NCBI GenBank assembly: GCA_019914995.1
Contig: CM034141.1
Location: 6,488,001 to 6,552,000, forward strand
Direction of reading: 5' to 3'
Source of the DNA: Acanthochlamys bracteata
Taxonomy: Eukaryota; Streptophyta; Magnoliopsida; Pandanales; Velloziaceae
DNA length: 64,000 nt
In this document: positions 1 through 13,013 of the stretch, piece by piece
Position numbering within the stretch: position 1 is the stretch's first letter
How the letters are laid out: each line of letters opens with the position of its first letter
Position numbers and translations under genes: made by a program
Notes under the pieces: model-generated
What the model was told of the DNA's origin: nothing
Seen by the model: the letters and a program-made list of their open reading frames with translations, nothing else
Database searches by the model: none

Positions 1-3000
1 GGGCTACCTGATACAATATTGTCAATGTGGTTAAACTTTCTTTCTGAAGCTTCAGGTTACTTTTACACTATAAGCATTGATTTGATTCATTAATTTCATG
101 ATTTAGGTCGAAATGATTCTTCTGAGACTATCAAACCTGGAGATGTTGATACACTCATGTATACGAGTTGAACAAGTGGCTCTCTGAAAGGCATTATGCT
201 CACGCATTAAAACCTGTTGCCTCAGGTTAAAATGGCATTGCCCTATTCAAATTTTCTTATTATTTCATCATAACAAAATAACTGTTGCTTGGAGAAGTTG
301 GTTCTCCCACAGAGAATAGAGTTTGTGCTCTAAAGCTGTAAATCTTATTTTTAGATTTATGAACTTGTGGGAGATTGTGCCTGCTAAGCCTGGGGACCGC
401 TTTTTAAGCATGCTTCCATCTTGCATGCTTATTAACGTGCGAGTATTTCATTTTCACTTATGGCATCAAGCTAGTTTAAGCTTAAAGGTAACACTGGGAG
501 TGTCAAACTTGAGGTACATAAAAGATGTATAGGAAAATCTTCTGTGTGACTGTAAAATTATGCATGTTGCCAGCAAAATTGGTTTTCTCGATATTTTTTG
601 TTATTTTTCATGTGTATTAACTTAATATTTACTTCTGAGTGGGAATATCTGCGGCGTTATCAACCACACTTTCTCATTTCGGTTCCTCTGGTTTATGAAA
701 AATCTCTGTAGGTTAGTTTTGTGTAGATTTATGATTACATGCAACTCCATTTAAAGATGTTAGTGGTTAGTATGCAGAGTTTTGGACAGATAACTAAGGA
801 TTCTAGTCCTTTAGAAGTTCAATGTATTAAATTAATTCAAGTGCTTTGCTGCCTTTTTGGTTAATGTTGGATGTTGTTGGTTTTCCAATTATCTTCCGTT
901 CTCATTTGTACAACATATTATGCAAATACAATGTAGCACATGCTCCGGAGCATGTCATGATCAATTGTTTTATGGCTGTGTGACGTGGATAGAAATAATG
1001 AAAACATGTCATTCTAATACTGCTTTAATGTTTTTTTTTGACAGTACTATCGATAAGCAGCTTTTTTCAAGTTCATCAGCAAGAAAGTTTGTTGCATTTT
1101 TCATTAGTCAAGATCAGTTTGCTGTACATGGAGGCAAAAAGGGTTTATGAGATTTGCCCTTTGACTTGCACATATTATTTGTTTTTAGTCTTTTCTCATT
1201 AATAATAAATGTTCTGTTGAAAAACCATCGGACGATTACATTAGTCTTGAATATTTTAGATAGGTCATTTGATTTTCTCCCTAATACATGTACTGATTGG
1301 TGAATGCTTATCGAACATCAGTAGAATGAGGCTTTTTTGTCGATGTTTCTGTTGCTTCTGGAATAATCTGCAGGGAAAGATTTTGACTGACAAGAAGTGC
1401 GAACTGTCTTATATTATTGTTTACTATGACTGGTTGTGGGAGAGACGTCTTACTGCTGTCCTGTGGCTATTGCATAGACTGGGATCAATCCTTGTCTATA
1501 AAAAATTCATTCTGCAATAGGAATATGAAGGGTATGGATCTGAGTTGATCCGCTTACTTTGCAAGGGGTGTTTTGTTTTTTAATTCCTGATTCTACTTAT
1601 ACTTACTATAATTTATCAATATGCAGATGAGATGAATAAGGAGATTTTATAACTAATTGCAGGCTGAAGTAAGCAGTGGTGGAAGCCTTGCAAACATTGA
1701 CAAGTTTCGAGGTTAGCATTGGAGGACCACATACTTCTTACCAGTGGACAGACAGAACATATTCATATCAACTTCATGTCACAGGCTATTGGCGTGAAGT
1801 TGCAGAATGATTATGGACTGACTGAGACCTCTTCAGTTGTCGCTGCGCGGCATCCATCTTGTAATGTATGCACTCCCCGACATTTTCCTTATACTATATG
1901 AATCCAGTGAAGTTATATGTATGGCTTGGACCCTGTAATCTAGTATCTCAGTGAACTGTTAAGGCGTACATTTTATTTGTGTATATCAATATGTGAAGGT
2001 TCTTGGCACCATCGGGCACCCAATTAAGTACACTTAAATTAAGATTGTAGACAAGGAAAGTGGAAAAAAATCTTTCAGATGGTTCAAAAGGCATTGTCAA
2101 AGTCAGAGGGCACAGGTTATGAAAGGTTATTACAAGGTAAGTTTTTCTCATGCTGCTGGTATATCTTGGAAATGAGGTTGTAAAATATGTTCGAGAATAT
2201 TCATATGGATAATCTCCCATATTACGTATAACTAGTGTGCTTTGATTAGGTGTAGCAAAATCACAATACCTTTAAGAAAATAAATATGCTAAGAGTGTGA
2301 TGTAGCATCTGAACTTGCCAACTAGAATACAGGAATACAGGCTAACTAATAAGAAAATAAATACTTGTCAACTTTGGAGCATGTGAACCATCTCAGAATC
2401 CCACCATTATCCAATACTCAGTAATGTCCTTTGCAGATTTTCTTGAATCCTATTGATGACAAAACCACCTAACTGAAGGACAAAGTCAATCATGTATCAA
2501 TAAAAGTAACATGGTGCTTTCCCATGTATCAAGAGATTTTAAATCTCTGTACCTTATGAAGACTTGGTTATGTACTGGTTAATGGAAAATGTTTTTTATA
2601 GAATCCATCTGCTACAAAGGATGCTATAGATGAAGAGGGATGGTTCAATACAGGCGCTATAGGTTGGATTGCTACATGAAATCCTGTTGGCTGAAGTCGT
2701 TACTGTGGAGGGATGATTGTTCTTGAAGGGTGTGCGAAGGATACAATTGCTCTCACAACAGGTCTCTCAACGAGCAAATATGATGGAATCTCTTATGCAT
2801 ATTTATGTAGCATATGAATTTCTGCATGCTTGTGTTATTTATTAATCTGTATAAGCTTGTAGCTTTGGCATGCATGTAATTTGTAGTTTCAACCTTCATG
2901 TCAAGGATGTCTGGTTAATTGTAACTAGAGGTTAATATGGTCTCCTTAAGCGGAAGTCTAATGTTTATGATGCGAATTTTTAGGTGAAAATGTTGAGCCA

Positions 3001-3765
3001 TCTGAACTTGAAGAGGCTGCTCTGAGAAGTAATTTGATTCAGCAAATTGTTGTCGTTGGTCAGGTGAAAAATCTTCCTTCTCGTGTGTGGAACAATTAAT
3101 TTATATATTTAGAACTGTTTGAATTGTTTCTGATTGCTGTTTAATAGCAGTCTTCTTCTGTAGAGTCCCTCTCGTGTTCCTTTTTGCCAAGAAAGTTTGT
3201 TGGTGATGCTGGCTGTAACTTTTTGACATTTACCAGGATCGGAGACGACTTAGTGCTCGATTATCCAAATAAGATGAGCCTGAACATAACGAAGGTACAG
3301 TCAATTGCAGGCGACAGGTCCGAGTTGAGTAACGATGAATTACTGAATCTATTGTACAATGACCTACGAACATGGTAAGATCTTTGAAGCAAAAAAGAAT
3401 TTTTTTACGTGCTTAAAAGTTCTCTTTACGCTGTGAAAAGACCTACAACAACAAAACTTTTATGTGGTATAGTGTTCGTAATGTTCTACTGTAACATATT
3501 GCTAAATGTAATGCTTGATGCAGGACATGCAGTTCTTTTCAAATCGGGGCACTATTTGTCTGTGGATGAACCTTTCACGGTTCTCTAATCCATGATGCTA
3601 CTCATAAGGAGTTCCAAGTTTCACTGAATGCATTGACGCATCCTTATATTTTCTTCTTTGCAGGTCGAGAATGGGTTAATGACTCCAACCATGAAAGTGC
3701 GGAGGGACAAAGTAGTTAGATTGGTACAGAGATGAGATGGAAAAACTTTACAAGTGAAATTTGCT
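1..3765 (+). pseudogene. Decayed long-chain acyl-ACP/acyl-CoA synthetase (AAE15/AAE16-like) pseudogene
   Basis: Pieces of a plastid-type long-chain acyl-activating enzyme (ANL/AMP-binding superfamily) occur in the right order but are broken by stops and frame changes. Recognisable blocks: the P-loop region near 165-225 (a YTS-x-TSGSLKGIMLTH-like stretch with a TGA inside), NLWEIVPAKPGDRFLSMLPS near 360-420, RRYQPHFLISVPLVYE near 650-695, SSSARKFVAFF near 1070-1100, DWLWERRLTAVLWLLHRL near 1430-1480, QNDYGLTETSSVVAARHPS near 1800-1860, IGHPIKY near 2010, DAIDEEGWFNTGAIGWI near 2620-2670, GENVEPSELEEAALRSN near 2985-3035 and NGLMTPTMKVRRDKVVRL near 3672-3725. Introns are kept, for example about 2763-2982, so this is a decayed duplicate and not a retrocopy. 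Living members activate fatty acids as acyl-AMP for transfer to ACP or CoA. The N-terminal part is missing or lies left of the window. Confidence 0.85.
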
Positions 3766-4894
3766 GGGAGAACCTTAGTGAACTTATTTCTTATTTATTC
3801 TTGTACTGACATGTTGGTTAGTATGATTAGTGTATCTATGTTAAATGTGGATTTTTGGATTTCCTACCCATTCGTCTTTGCTAGGAAGGAATTCCATCAG
3901 TAATAATAAGGCATTCTGCAAAGTAAAAATTTTCAAACGTTCTTTTGTTCTTGATCTATATACAACTTTATAGACTGATATAGCTATGAAAATTCAAAAG
4001 CTAAATTCTTGAGGTTCGTGTATGGTCACATGTTTAAGCTTCTGGTATTCCTTTTTCATCTTTTCAACAGTTAGGATTTACAGCCAAGAGCACTATCAAT
4101 TTTTTGTTGAAAATATCGACTGTGTTTGATTGTCGATAGACGCAGCGAAAATATAAAATATACTAAATAATTTTACGTAAGTAATACAATAATTGAGATA
4201 AAAGTAAGACAAATATAAAGATAAAAAATTTACGTAGAAAAAATAAGAATAATCTTACAGAAAATCAAACTAGTATTAAAAAAATTATTCAACCAAATCA
4301 ATTTATAAATTTTTGTGTTACATTTTAAATAGGAATTCTCATTAGAATATTTTACTTTTATCTTTTACACTTAATGATATTGTGATTGATACGAATGATC
4401 TTGATCATTTTTATATTTCAAGCAAATATCTCTTATTCATACATATAATGCACAAAAAAATTCTTGAATTTTAAACGGTTATTTTTTTATCTTTTCATTA
4501 GTTGTTCTAAATGACTTCTATTTTTCAAAAGATGCTTTAAAATTCTTAACTATTAGTTTTCTAATTTTTTAAGTAATGATTTATTTTTCTTGACATTTAG
4601 CATTTTAATATAAAAACATATTTAATTTGTTTCATTCTAATTATTCACTATTTATATAGTGGCTACAATATTTAACATTCTTTTGGCTAGTTTTTGAGAA
4701 ACTAAAACTTACACCTTCCAGATCAAACTTCAAAGTGTGATTATACTAACAAATTCATAGATTTTTGAGAAGCTGAAAATTAGAAGCTGATTGCAAAAAG
4801 ACATATTTTTCACATTTGAGAGAAGCTGATTAGCTTGTTCATTAGATGGCGGAGGCAAAAGATCGCTGTCTCTGAAAAAAAAAAGTTATTTTAT

Positions 4895-5155
4895 TAGCTG
4901 AATTTTATAGCGTTTCAAACGCTGCTTATTCACTTTTCTTTATTTTACATTTTTTAATATATATTTTATAAGTATATAAAAAATTTATTTAAAAATTTAG
5001 AAAGTATAAAAAAATTCTACGGAATGAGATCTTTTTATTGCATATTTTTATTTTTTTCTGAAAGTAAAAAAAATAGAACTCATTTTTAAAAAAAATAAAA
5101 ATAACTCTATTTTAAAAAAATTCTATTTCATAAGTATTTCCAAACGCACCCTATA
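4895..5155. repeat. AT-rich dispersed repeat, family A
   Basis: A block of about 250 bases made of alternating T-runs and A-runs. It is bounded by motifs like GCGTTTCAAACGC on the left and CCAAACGCACCC on the right, with a core of the type TTTTTAATATATATTTTATAA followed by AAAATTTATTTAAAAATTT. The same core recurs at about 19.75-20.27, 35.49-35.67, 40.02-40.24, 45.85-46.08 (and its duplicate near 52.0), 52.78-52.99 and 62.15-62.34 kb. Low complexity makes the ends uncertain. A fold-back or MITE origin is inferred from the quasi-palindromic structure. Confidence 0.5.
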
Positions 5156-5274
5156 GTTGTTATCTAATTAACTCTTCGATCTAAAAGACTATAAATGCTT
5201 TATATTAATATTTCATCACTGTAAATTCTCACTAAAAACGTGTTTTAAATACCCGTAACTGAATTTTATGAAGG

Positions 5275-5490
5275 TGAAAAGTAAGAAGTAAAATTTTTAA
5301 AAAATAAAATAGAAGTGGAGTTCAGTATTTGTATTTCAATAAGTTTTGAATGTGTGTTAAAAATTAAAAAATATAATTGTATTAAAAAATATGTAAATAA
5401 AAAAGTTAGAATTAGAATTTCGCACGTGAAAATAGAGTTTTAAATTTTTTGTGTAATTGAAATATAAAAACTGTTCAAAACTCAAAATTT
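5275..5490 (+). repeat. AT-rich dispersed repeat, family B (copy 1)
   Basis: About 210 bases containing GTGTGTTAAAAATTAAAAAA, TATAATTGTATTA and TGTAATTGAAATAT. The segment at about 56320-56530 is a diverged reverse-complement copy with the same order of motifs (roughly 80% alike by eye). No coding capacity. It is probably a non-autonomous transposon relic, and the superfamily is not determined. Confidence 0.5.
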
Positions 5491-5807
5491 GACCAAAAAA
5501 AAAGAATTGAACCGAAAAAACAAAAGAAGAAAATAAAATAAATCAACTTAAAATTAATCATTTCATACAGATTTTTTACTGTTGTTTTTTACAGCAGCTC
5601 CTTTGGAAAATCTACAATCTTCGTACTTCTCTCTTTATCTCTCTCTCTCTCGAGTACTTCCTACTTATTCTTTAAGCAAAAAATAAATAAATAATAATCT
5701 TCGCTCTCGTTTCTCTCTGGATCTGTACTATCCTTCAATTTCCAAAGCTTTCAACGACAAATCTTCTTTCAAGAAGCTTGAATTGAATATCTCCCTCTTT
5801 CTCAACC

Positions 5808-8800
5808 ATGGAGCAGCTCCGCTCGATCGGGCGTGAGCTAGCGATGGGTTCACAGGGAGGTTGGGGTTACCAATCAAAAGAATTCCTCGATTTGGTGAAA
5901 TCCATTGGTGAATCTCGATCCAAAGCTGAAGAAGATCGAATCATCACCGCGGAAATCGAATTGCTCCGCCGCCGTCTCTCCGATCCAGACCTTCCCAAAC
6001 GCCGTATGAAAGAGCTCTTAGTTCGATTAATCTATGCTGAAATGCTCGGGCACGATGCGAGCTTCGGTTATATTCATGCCGTCAAGCTAACGCACGATGA
6101 GTCTCTGTTGCTGAAACGGACGGGTTATCTTGCCGTGACGTTGTTTTTATCGGAAGATCACGATCTTATAATTCTGATTGTGAATACTATTCAGAAAGAT
6201 CTTAAATCAGATAACTATTTGGTTGTTTGCGCCGCGTTGGATGCTGCATGTAGGTTGATTAATGAGGAGACGATACCTGCGGTGTTGCCGCAGGTTGTGG
6301 AATTGTTGGGGCACCCCAAGGAAGCTGTAAGAAAGAAAGCTGTAATGGCACTGCATCGGTTCTACCAGAAATCGCCTGCTTCTGTTTCTCACTTGCTATC
6401 AAACTTTAGGAAGGTAATGATTTGTGTGGAAATTAACTGCTTTTATCCTTGTTCATGATTAAAGCAGCATGCAACTGTTTCATGGTTGTAATTATTGTTA
6501 AACTGGATTCTTGTTCATGGTGGTTTCAGTAGTAATTATGCTAAAATATCATGCATCTTACTATTTTATTAAGAATGTGTAGGAAAACTAAAAAATTGTT
6601 TAAGTAGAGTGGAAATTTTCCATTTCCTTCACAGTGTACCTGCATAGGCTGTTCGAGATGCCATTTTTTAAATCTAAAATCAGAGGTTCTCGAAGCAGGT
6701 GGTTTGAGAGGTAGGTCTGTTAATGTTTTAGGATAATTGCAGCACCTCTTAATCTGTGGGTTTTAGATGCAATTGCCATCAATACAATACAGACGTAACT
6801 GCCTGTTGTTTTTATGTTTAAGCAATTTTTGAATACTTGCTGCTCAATTGGTACATAAATAAGCTTTTGTGTTCTGTCTCATGGAGTCCTATCCTCTGGT
6901 GCGCAATGATACTTTACTGTTCCCTTCTGTAATATGATTATTCATGCTGTCTGGCACACTCAAGTTCGCTTCTTGTCGAATTTGATTTTGTTAATTTTTG
7001 TCTCCATTGTAGAGGCTTTGTGATAATGATCCAGGAGTGATGGGTGCAACACTATGCCCTCTTTTTGATCTTATTAAAGCAGATGCAACTGCTTACAAGG
7101 ATCTGGTCATCAGTTTTGTTAGCATCCTCAAGCAAGTTGCTGAAAGAAGACTTCCAAAGACGTATGATTATCATCAAATGCCTGCGCCCTTTATTCAGGT
7201 ATGTAAACCAAGACCATTTCGTGCGTGTATTTTTATTTGATCATTGACTACATCAAGTGTGTTTAAACCCCTATTGTTAACAGATTTGAATTTAAACAGC
7301 ACAGATACTGAAATGTTAAATTATGACATCTCTAACAAGTGATTAGGCAGGTATATAGGTCTTTGATACTTCATTATCTAACTAGAAATTACCTGAAGTG
7401 GTGGGGAACTATTAAAGAGTCTTGGTTATGATTTGGGTGCTTGTTGCTGATATTGACTTTGGTGCTGTGTGCTTTACTGCTAAATAAATTCTGATGCAAC
7501 TGGTCAAATTTATCCGTTTGATCTGCTTAGTCATGCTTTTCAATATCTAAGAACTAATGCTTTCTAAGTCCGAGACCTGTATAAGGCTCTGTATATATGT
7601 ATAAGGCCTCTGTAAATAGATGAGAATGTAAAACATTACAGGACGAATAGATGATTCAAAGTATACAGGCACTGTCTAATTTCAGAACGTCTATCTTTCT
7701 AAATGTCGTCTAATGACACATTACTGAGGTCTCAGTGAAGTTATCTACTTGTATTTGTAGCCAGAAGAAGGTTTACCATGTCTGCTCAATTATATTTCCC
7801 TTTGCCGGCCTTTCAATTTTGACATTTGCTGCCTCTTGAAATTGCATCAAGACTTATATTGCAAGCTTATATTAATTGTCCTGATCTTTGTCTTTTCAAT
7901 TTTCAGGTGAAACTTCTTAAAGTTCTTGCGTTGCTGGGTTCTGGTGATAAGCAAGCAAGTGGACACATGTATACTGTTCTGGGTGACATTTTTAGGAAAT
8001 GTGATCCGACAAGCAATATAGGGAATGCAGTACTTTATGAATGCATTTGTTGTGTCGCATCCATCTACCCCAATCCGAAGTTACTAGAAGCTGCTGCTGA
8101 AGCAATTTCCAAATTCCTCAAGGTTGTGAATTATGGTGAATTGCTGCTGTTAGTTAAGTATTCATGGGAAGACATGTGGTCTGACATTTGAGTATGTTTG
8201 ATGTCTCTTTCTGAGCAGAGCGACAGTCACAACCTCAAATATATGGGTATAGATGCACTAGGTCGTCTTTTAAAGGTGAATCCTGAAGGTGCTGAAGAGC
8301 ATCAGCTTGCTGTTATTGACTGCTTAGAGGTAATTAAGAAAGAGCTCTAGCTATATTGCTTGCTTTAGTAGTCTCGACTTCTTAATACCTTCAAATTTAA
8401 GTTCAAGCATATGTTGTGACTTCCAATGTGTTGAAGATTCTTGTTTAAGCTAGTTCTTTGAACTGATTAGTAACTAGGGATACAATGTATTTGATCTTGG
8501 TCCTTTTTCACATTCTGTGGGATGAGCTTTATTTATTTACTTTTCCTCTTATTGTTGCACCCCATTCGACATCTTGGCATGTACTAGACTGTCATAGTAC
8601 ACCAAGATGCCACTACTTGATAGTCAAAGTAACTAATTGTGCTTCACTTTGAATTGGCATGGTGAAAGTCTATGTCTTATACATGATTGGAAACATAAAT
8701 CTGATGCTTGCACTGATAATTTAATGACAGTTACATCTTTTGGCTTTAAATCAATGTTCTCATAGTTTGTTGTTTCTGCAGGACCCAGATGATACTTTGA

Positions 8801-11800
8801 AGAGGAAAACTTTTGAATTACTTTATAAAATGACAAAGTCCACAAATGTTGAAGTGATAGTTGACCGGATGATTGATTACATGATTAATATAAACGATCA
8901 CCACTATAAAACTGAAATTGCTTCACGGTGTGTTGAGCTTGCTGAACAGTTTGCTCCTAGCAATCAGTGGTTTATTCAGGTAGGAGAGAATGCTGTTGTG
9001 CTTGCAATAGATTGTTTCTATAACTCTTTGAAACAATGAAACTTAATATAGGATTGGTTCTAACACCTAATTCACAGACCATGAATAGGGTCTTTGAGCA
9101 TGCAGGAGATCTTGTTAATGTTAGAGTGGCACATAATTTGATGCGATTGATTGCTGAAGGATTTGGAGAGGATGATGAAAGTGCTGATGGTCAACTAAGA
9201 TCTTCAGCTGTAAGTAATCTTGCTTTACTTTCTGATTGACTCGAGCATTATACTTTTCTTTTTGTCTTTAGCACCAATGGCTGAATTTCCAATTACATGA
9301 ACCTTTGCTTTTTAAGGAGTGCTTCATTGTTGCAAAAAAGTAATTATTTGTGGTGTGCTCGTACTATTTTTCCATCAGTGTATTTGTTCCCAATAACATT
9401 ATTACTTGTTAATCTGTTTCTTGGATGATTTATTAATTTAAGTATTCAACTTACTTTCATTTTCTGATGGGCCGGTTGTTTGCTTCTTGCTTCTTTATAT
9501 CTTTTGCTTCATTCACTTCAAGTTTAAACTCAGAAATATTTTTATTTTCATTTCGTCAGGTGGACTCATATCTGCGGGTTCTGGAGGAGCCTAGGCTACC
9601 ATCTATTTTCTTGCAAGTACTAATTTTTCTAAGTTGAAGTCTCTTTTTTAACTTTCTTTCTGTTAGCAATAAGAAGCTATTTAGGAATATCTTTGAAAGT
9701 ATAATGCGGATTGCGAATGTAGGTAATATGCTGGGTTTTAGGGGAATATGGAACAGCAGATGGGAAGTATTCTGCTTCATATATAATGGGCAAGTTGTGC
9801 GATGTGGCTGAGGCCCATTCAAATGACGACACTGTGAAGGTACTATGGTAGTTGATTCATTCATTGTTTTTGTCAGTCTTTGTCACTGTAGTATCTCATC
9901 AATCTAATTGCTCAGGCTTATGGATATATATGTTATACCCCTCCAACTGCACCGATCTCATTCCATGAGTCTTGGATGATGTCAATATTTTGTACTTCCC
10001 CTATGGATATATCATTATTGTTAGCGTTGGTTTGTTTTAAGATTTACATAGTATCTATAGTTGCATAAGATGTTCAATTTAAGGGGTAGTTGCTATGCAA
10101 TCTTTCAGATTGCATTTTGTAAATATCATTTATCCTATTTTCTCCATTCCTTTTGTGTTCTACTTATAATTTCCCTTTTATTAGGGCTATGCTATCACAG
10201 CTATAATGAAAGTATGTGCATTTGAGATTGCTGCTGGGAGAAATGTTGAAGTGCTTCCTGAGGTACTTCTTACTGAATAAAATATTGCACAACTTTGCAA
10301 GCTTAAGAATGATGCTGTTAACCTTCTTTTAATTTGTTCAAACATTTCCAAAATCTTCATTGCCATAACTTTACTAGAGCGATAGAAGGTTTCTTTCATT
10401 GTTCATTACTAGTTTGCCTGATGTTCATTCATAATACACGCCAATCTCTCATGTTAAGCAATGTGGTTTAAGTCAATGCTTCCTTTTGACCATTTTAGCT
10501 CTATTGTTATGTGTGCCTTATGTTTTGAGTTCTATTATTTCCTGATTATGCTTCTCATTCACTGATCACATATTGCAGTGCCAATCCTTGATAGATGAAT
10601 TGTCAGCGTCTCATTCAACAGACTTGCAACAGCGTGCTTATGAGTTACAGGCCTTATTGGGATTAGATGCTAATGCAGTGGAAAGCATAATGCCAGCAGA
10701 TGCGAGCTGCGAAGATATAGAGGTTAACATGACAGCATGACTTGTTCATAATTCCGTCTGTTATTTTGTATACAGTCCTTTTCTGTTTTCATGGTTGAAC
10801 CTTCATCTGCCAACTATCTAAGGACATGTAACATCATAAATCTAATTGTCAACAGATTCATAAGTAGAAAACCACCTAACCTGTATAATAATCCAATATT
10901 CATCAAGAAAATTGTGTTTATAGTTTGGAAGCATCACTTGAGGAAGCATGAATGCATAGTTTTCCAAATTCACGAAGATTGATGCTCTTGCTCTGACTGT
11001 TAGACTGTCTAAGCAGATTGTTATGATGTAAGCCTATGAAACAGATAAACTACAATCTCTCAGAGAAAGTTACATGCTTGCAGCTCAATGCACATAGGAA
11101 ACATTAATGAGTTTATTTGAAGTTAACCTAGTAAGAAAGTATATGGAGTTGTTCCAAGTTCTTCAAAATCAAATACAAATCTTAGAACCTTTACCATAAG
11201 AACTAAATGGTGGTCAGAACTACAAAAATTGTCATTACAATATGATGGAGATGTATCTCTTTAATGTTGTCTTTTGGATATTTACATAGTTTTCTTTTCA
11301 AACTGTAGAATCATATGAGCTGTTTTTATGCAGGTTGATAAGGACCTCTCTTTCCTAAATGGCTTTATTGAGCAGTCTATAGAAAATGGGGCAAGGTCTT
11401 ACATCCCTGAAAGCGAGCGGTCTGGCATGTTTAATGTTGGAAATTTTAGAAGCCAAGACCATCATGAAACTACCAGTCATACCCTAAGATTTGAAGCATA
11501 TGAGCTTCCAAAGCCTGCACCTCTAGCCAATAAACCACCAGTAGAGCCTATGTCTTCTCAAGATTTAGTCCCAATTTCTCCAGCCTATTCCAGAGAAAGC
11601 CGTCAAATTCTTGATTTGCAACCTGCTCCTGATATATCTGCTGATACTGGACTCAAGCTTCGTCTTGATAACGTTCAGAAGAAATGGGGTATGCCTACGT
11701 ACTCATCCTCAGCTAACCCGACTATTGCCTCAACTTCTAATAGCCAGAATGCAACAAATGGTGTCACACATCCAGTGGGAGGGACTGGCTCCTTCCATGT

Positions 11801-12425
11801 ACAAGATGCCCCATATAGTTCAAGGAGGCAGCAGGACGAAGTTTCAGCTGAGAAACAGAAACTTGCTGCCTCTTTGTTTGGTGCTTCTACATCATCAAAG
11901 ACTGCCAGGAAGGTACCATCCACGCAGAGAACAACCAAGGGAAGCAGCAATGGCGATAGACATCCTACTCCAACTAAAACAGAATCTTTATCTGAAGCTC
12001 CCACAAAGGCTGCTCCTCCAGCACCGCCACCTGATTTGCTTGATTTGGGTGCACCAGTTCCAGCAAGTACTCCATCCATGGATCCTTTCCAGCAATTGGA
12101 AGGACTACTGGGATCAACGTCTACACCATCAGCACAGGACAATGCTACTTCTTCTGTCCCTAATAAGGCACTTGATATTATGGCACAGTACATGGATGTG
12201 CCACAGTCAGGTGGGAATGATAGCTATTCAGGAGATCCACTGTTAGCAGGCCTGTCTACTACCGGTAAAATTGCCCATGGACCAACAAATATTACTGCTG
12301 GTGCTCCTTCTTTGAGGAAGGGTCCAAATGTCCGTGGTGCTTTGGAAAAGGATGCAGTTGCCAGGCAGGTTGGAGTGACTCCAACAAGCAATAATCCTAA
12401 TTTATTCAAGGACTTGCTTGGTTAA
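5808..12425 (+). CDS. AP4E: AP-4 complex subunit epsilon
   Basis: Large adaptin of the AP-4 heterotetramer, which sorts cargo at the trans-Golgi network; in plants it is linked to vacuolar sorting. Exons by splice sites and reading phase: 5808-6413, 7013-7198, 7907-8122, 8219-8329, 8782-8979, 9078-9209, 9560-9616, 9723-9839, 10185-10262, 10579-10722, 11334-12425, all phase 0, giving 978 residues, close to the usual plant length of about 940. The N-terminal adaptin (HEAT-like) trunk covers about residues 30-600, with signature stretches GYIHAVKLTHDESLLLKRTG, SDNYLVVCAALDAACRLI and STDLQQRAYELQALL. The last exon encodes a low-complexity Pro/Ser-rich hinge and short C-terminal part with DLLDLG. 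The start is the first ATG after a CT-rich leader and matches the family N-terminus. No disruptions seen. Confidence 0.96.
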
Positions 12426-13013
12426 AAGCACATGAGAACTCCCTCTCGAGGAATTTGCGATCTTTCATGAACCTTCTGAAGCATGATTGTGACAAATCTT
12501 TCAGTGAATTAGTAAAATGCTCCAGCTGCATTTTAAGATGAAGTGAGACAGTTTGTCCTGAGTGGGGCAACAGGTAAGGAGTCTTGCTAGTGGAATGTGT
12601 AATTAGCAGTACATACCACCATTGCCAGGAGTTTCACGGAAGTGAGATGGACATTTTCGGCTCGTTACATCAACGCTCAAGAGTATGTTTTGCCATTTTT
12701 TTGGCAGGATGTTTCTGGTTAGGTTGTTGTGTATCAGTGAGGTCCTCAAACATCGCACAATAACGTTCGAATTTTCCGTTTGCAGTTCGTCCTTAATTGT
12801 TATTTAGAATACTATATTTAGTTTGGAATTGCATTCATTTCTCAAATTACATGTCTAGATAGCTGTAGATGAGTAATACTCTCAAATACTACCTTGTGTG
12901 TTCTCCCTTTTATTGTAATTTTTTTTTTTGAATGCTAAAATATTTTAAGTTTTTTTTTCTTTGTGACTATACTTGTATTTCAAAGATACGTTTGTCTTGT
13001 TTCAAAGCGGGAA
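12426..13013. other. AP-4 epsilon 3' region and PPR gene upstream region
   Basis: No gene seen. The first part is the likely 3' UTR of AP-4 epsilon. A T-rich stretch at 12916-12960 lies just before the PPR gene. The reading frame of the PPR gene stays open a little further left, to about 12963, but has no ATG there. Confidence 0.6.

Larger units (their letters stand above)
3766..5807. other. AT-rich spacer and AP-4 epsilon upstream region
   Basis: No coding sequence is seen. The stretch is very AT-rich and holds two dispersed repeat copies (listed separately). The last roughly 200 bases before the AP-4 epsilon ATG carry a CT-rich tract at about 5624-5651, typical of a plant 5' UTR or core promoter region. 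Confidence 0.6.

Noticed and set aside
11675-12193. 172-codon open frame on the minus strand opposite the last AP-4 epsilon exon
   Set aside because: Antisense shadow of a clearly coding exon; no family resemblance and no splice or promoter context of its own.
11611-12246. 211-codon second plus-strand frame inside the AP-4 epsilon last exon
   Set aside because: Alternative frame of a Ser/Pro/Gln-rich coding exon; composition reflects the codon pattern of the real gene.
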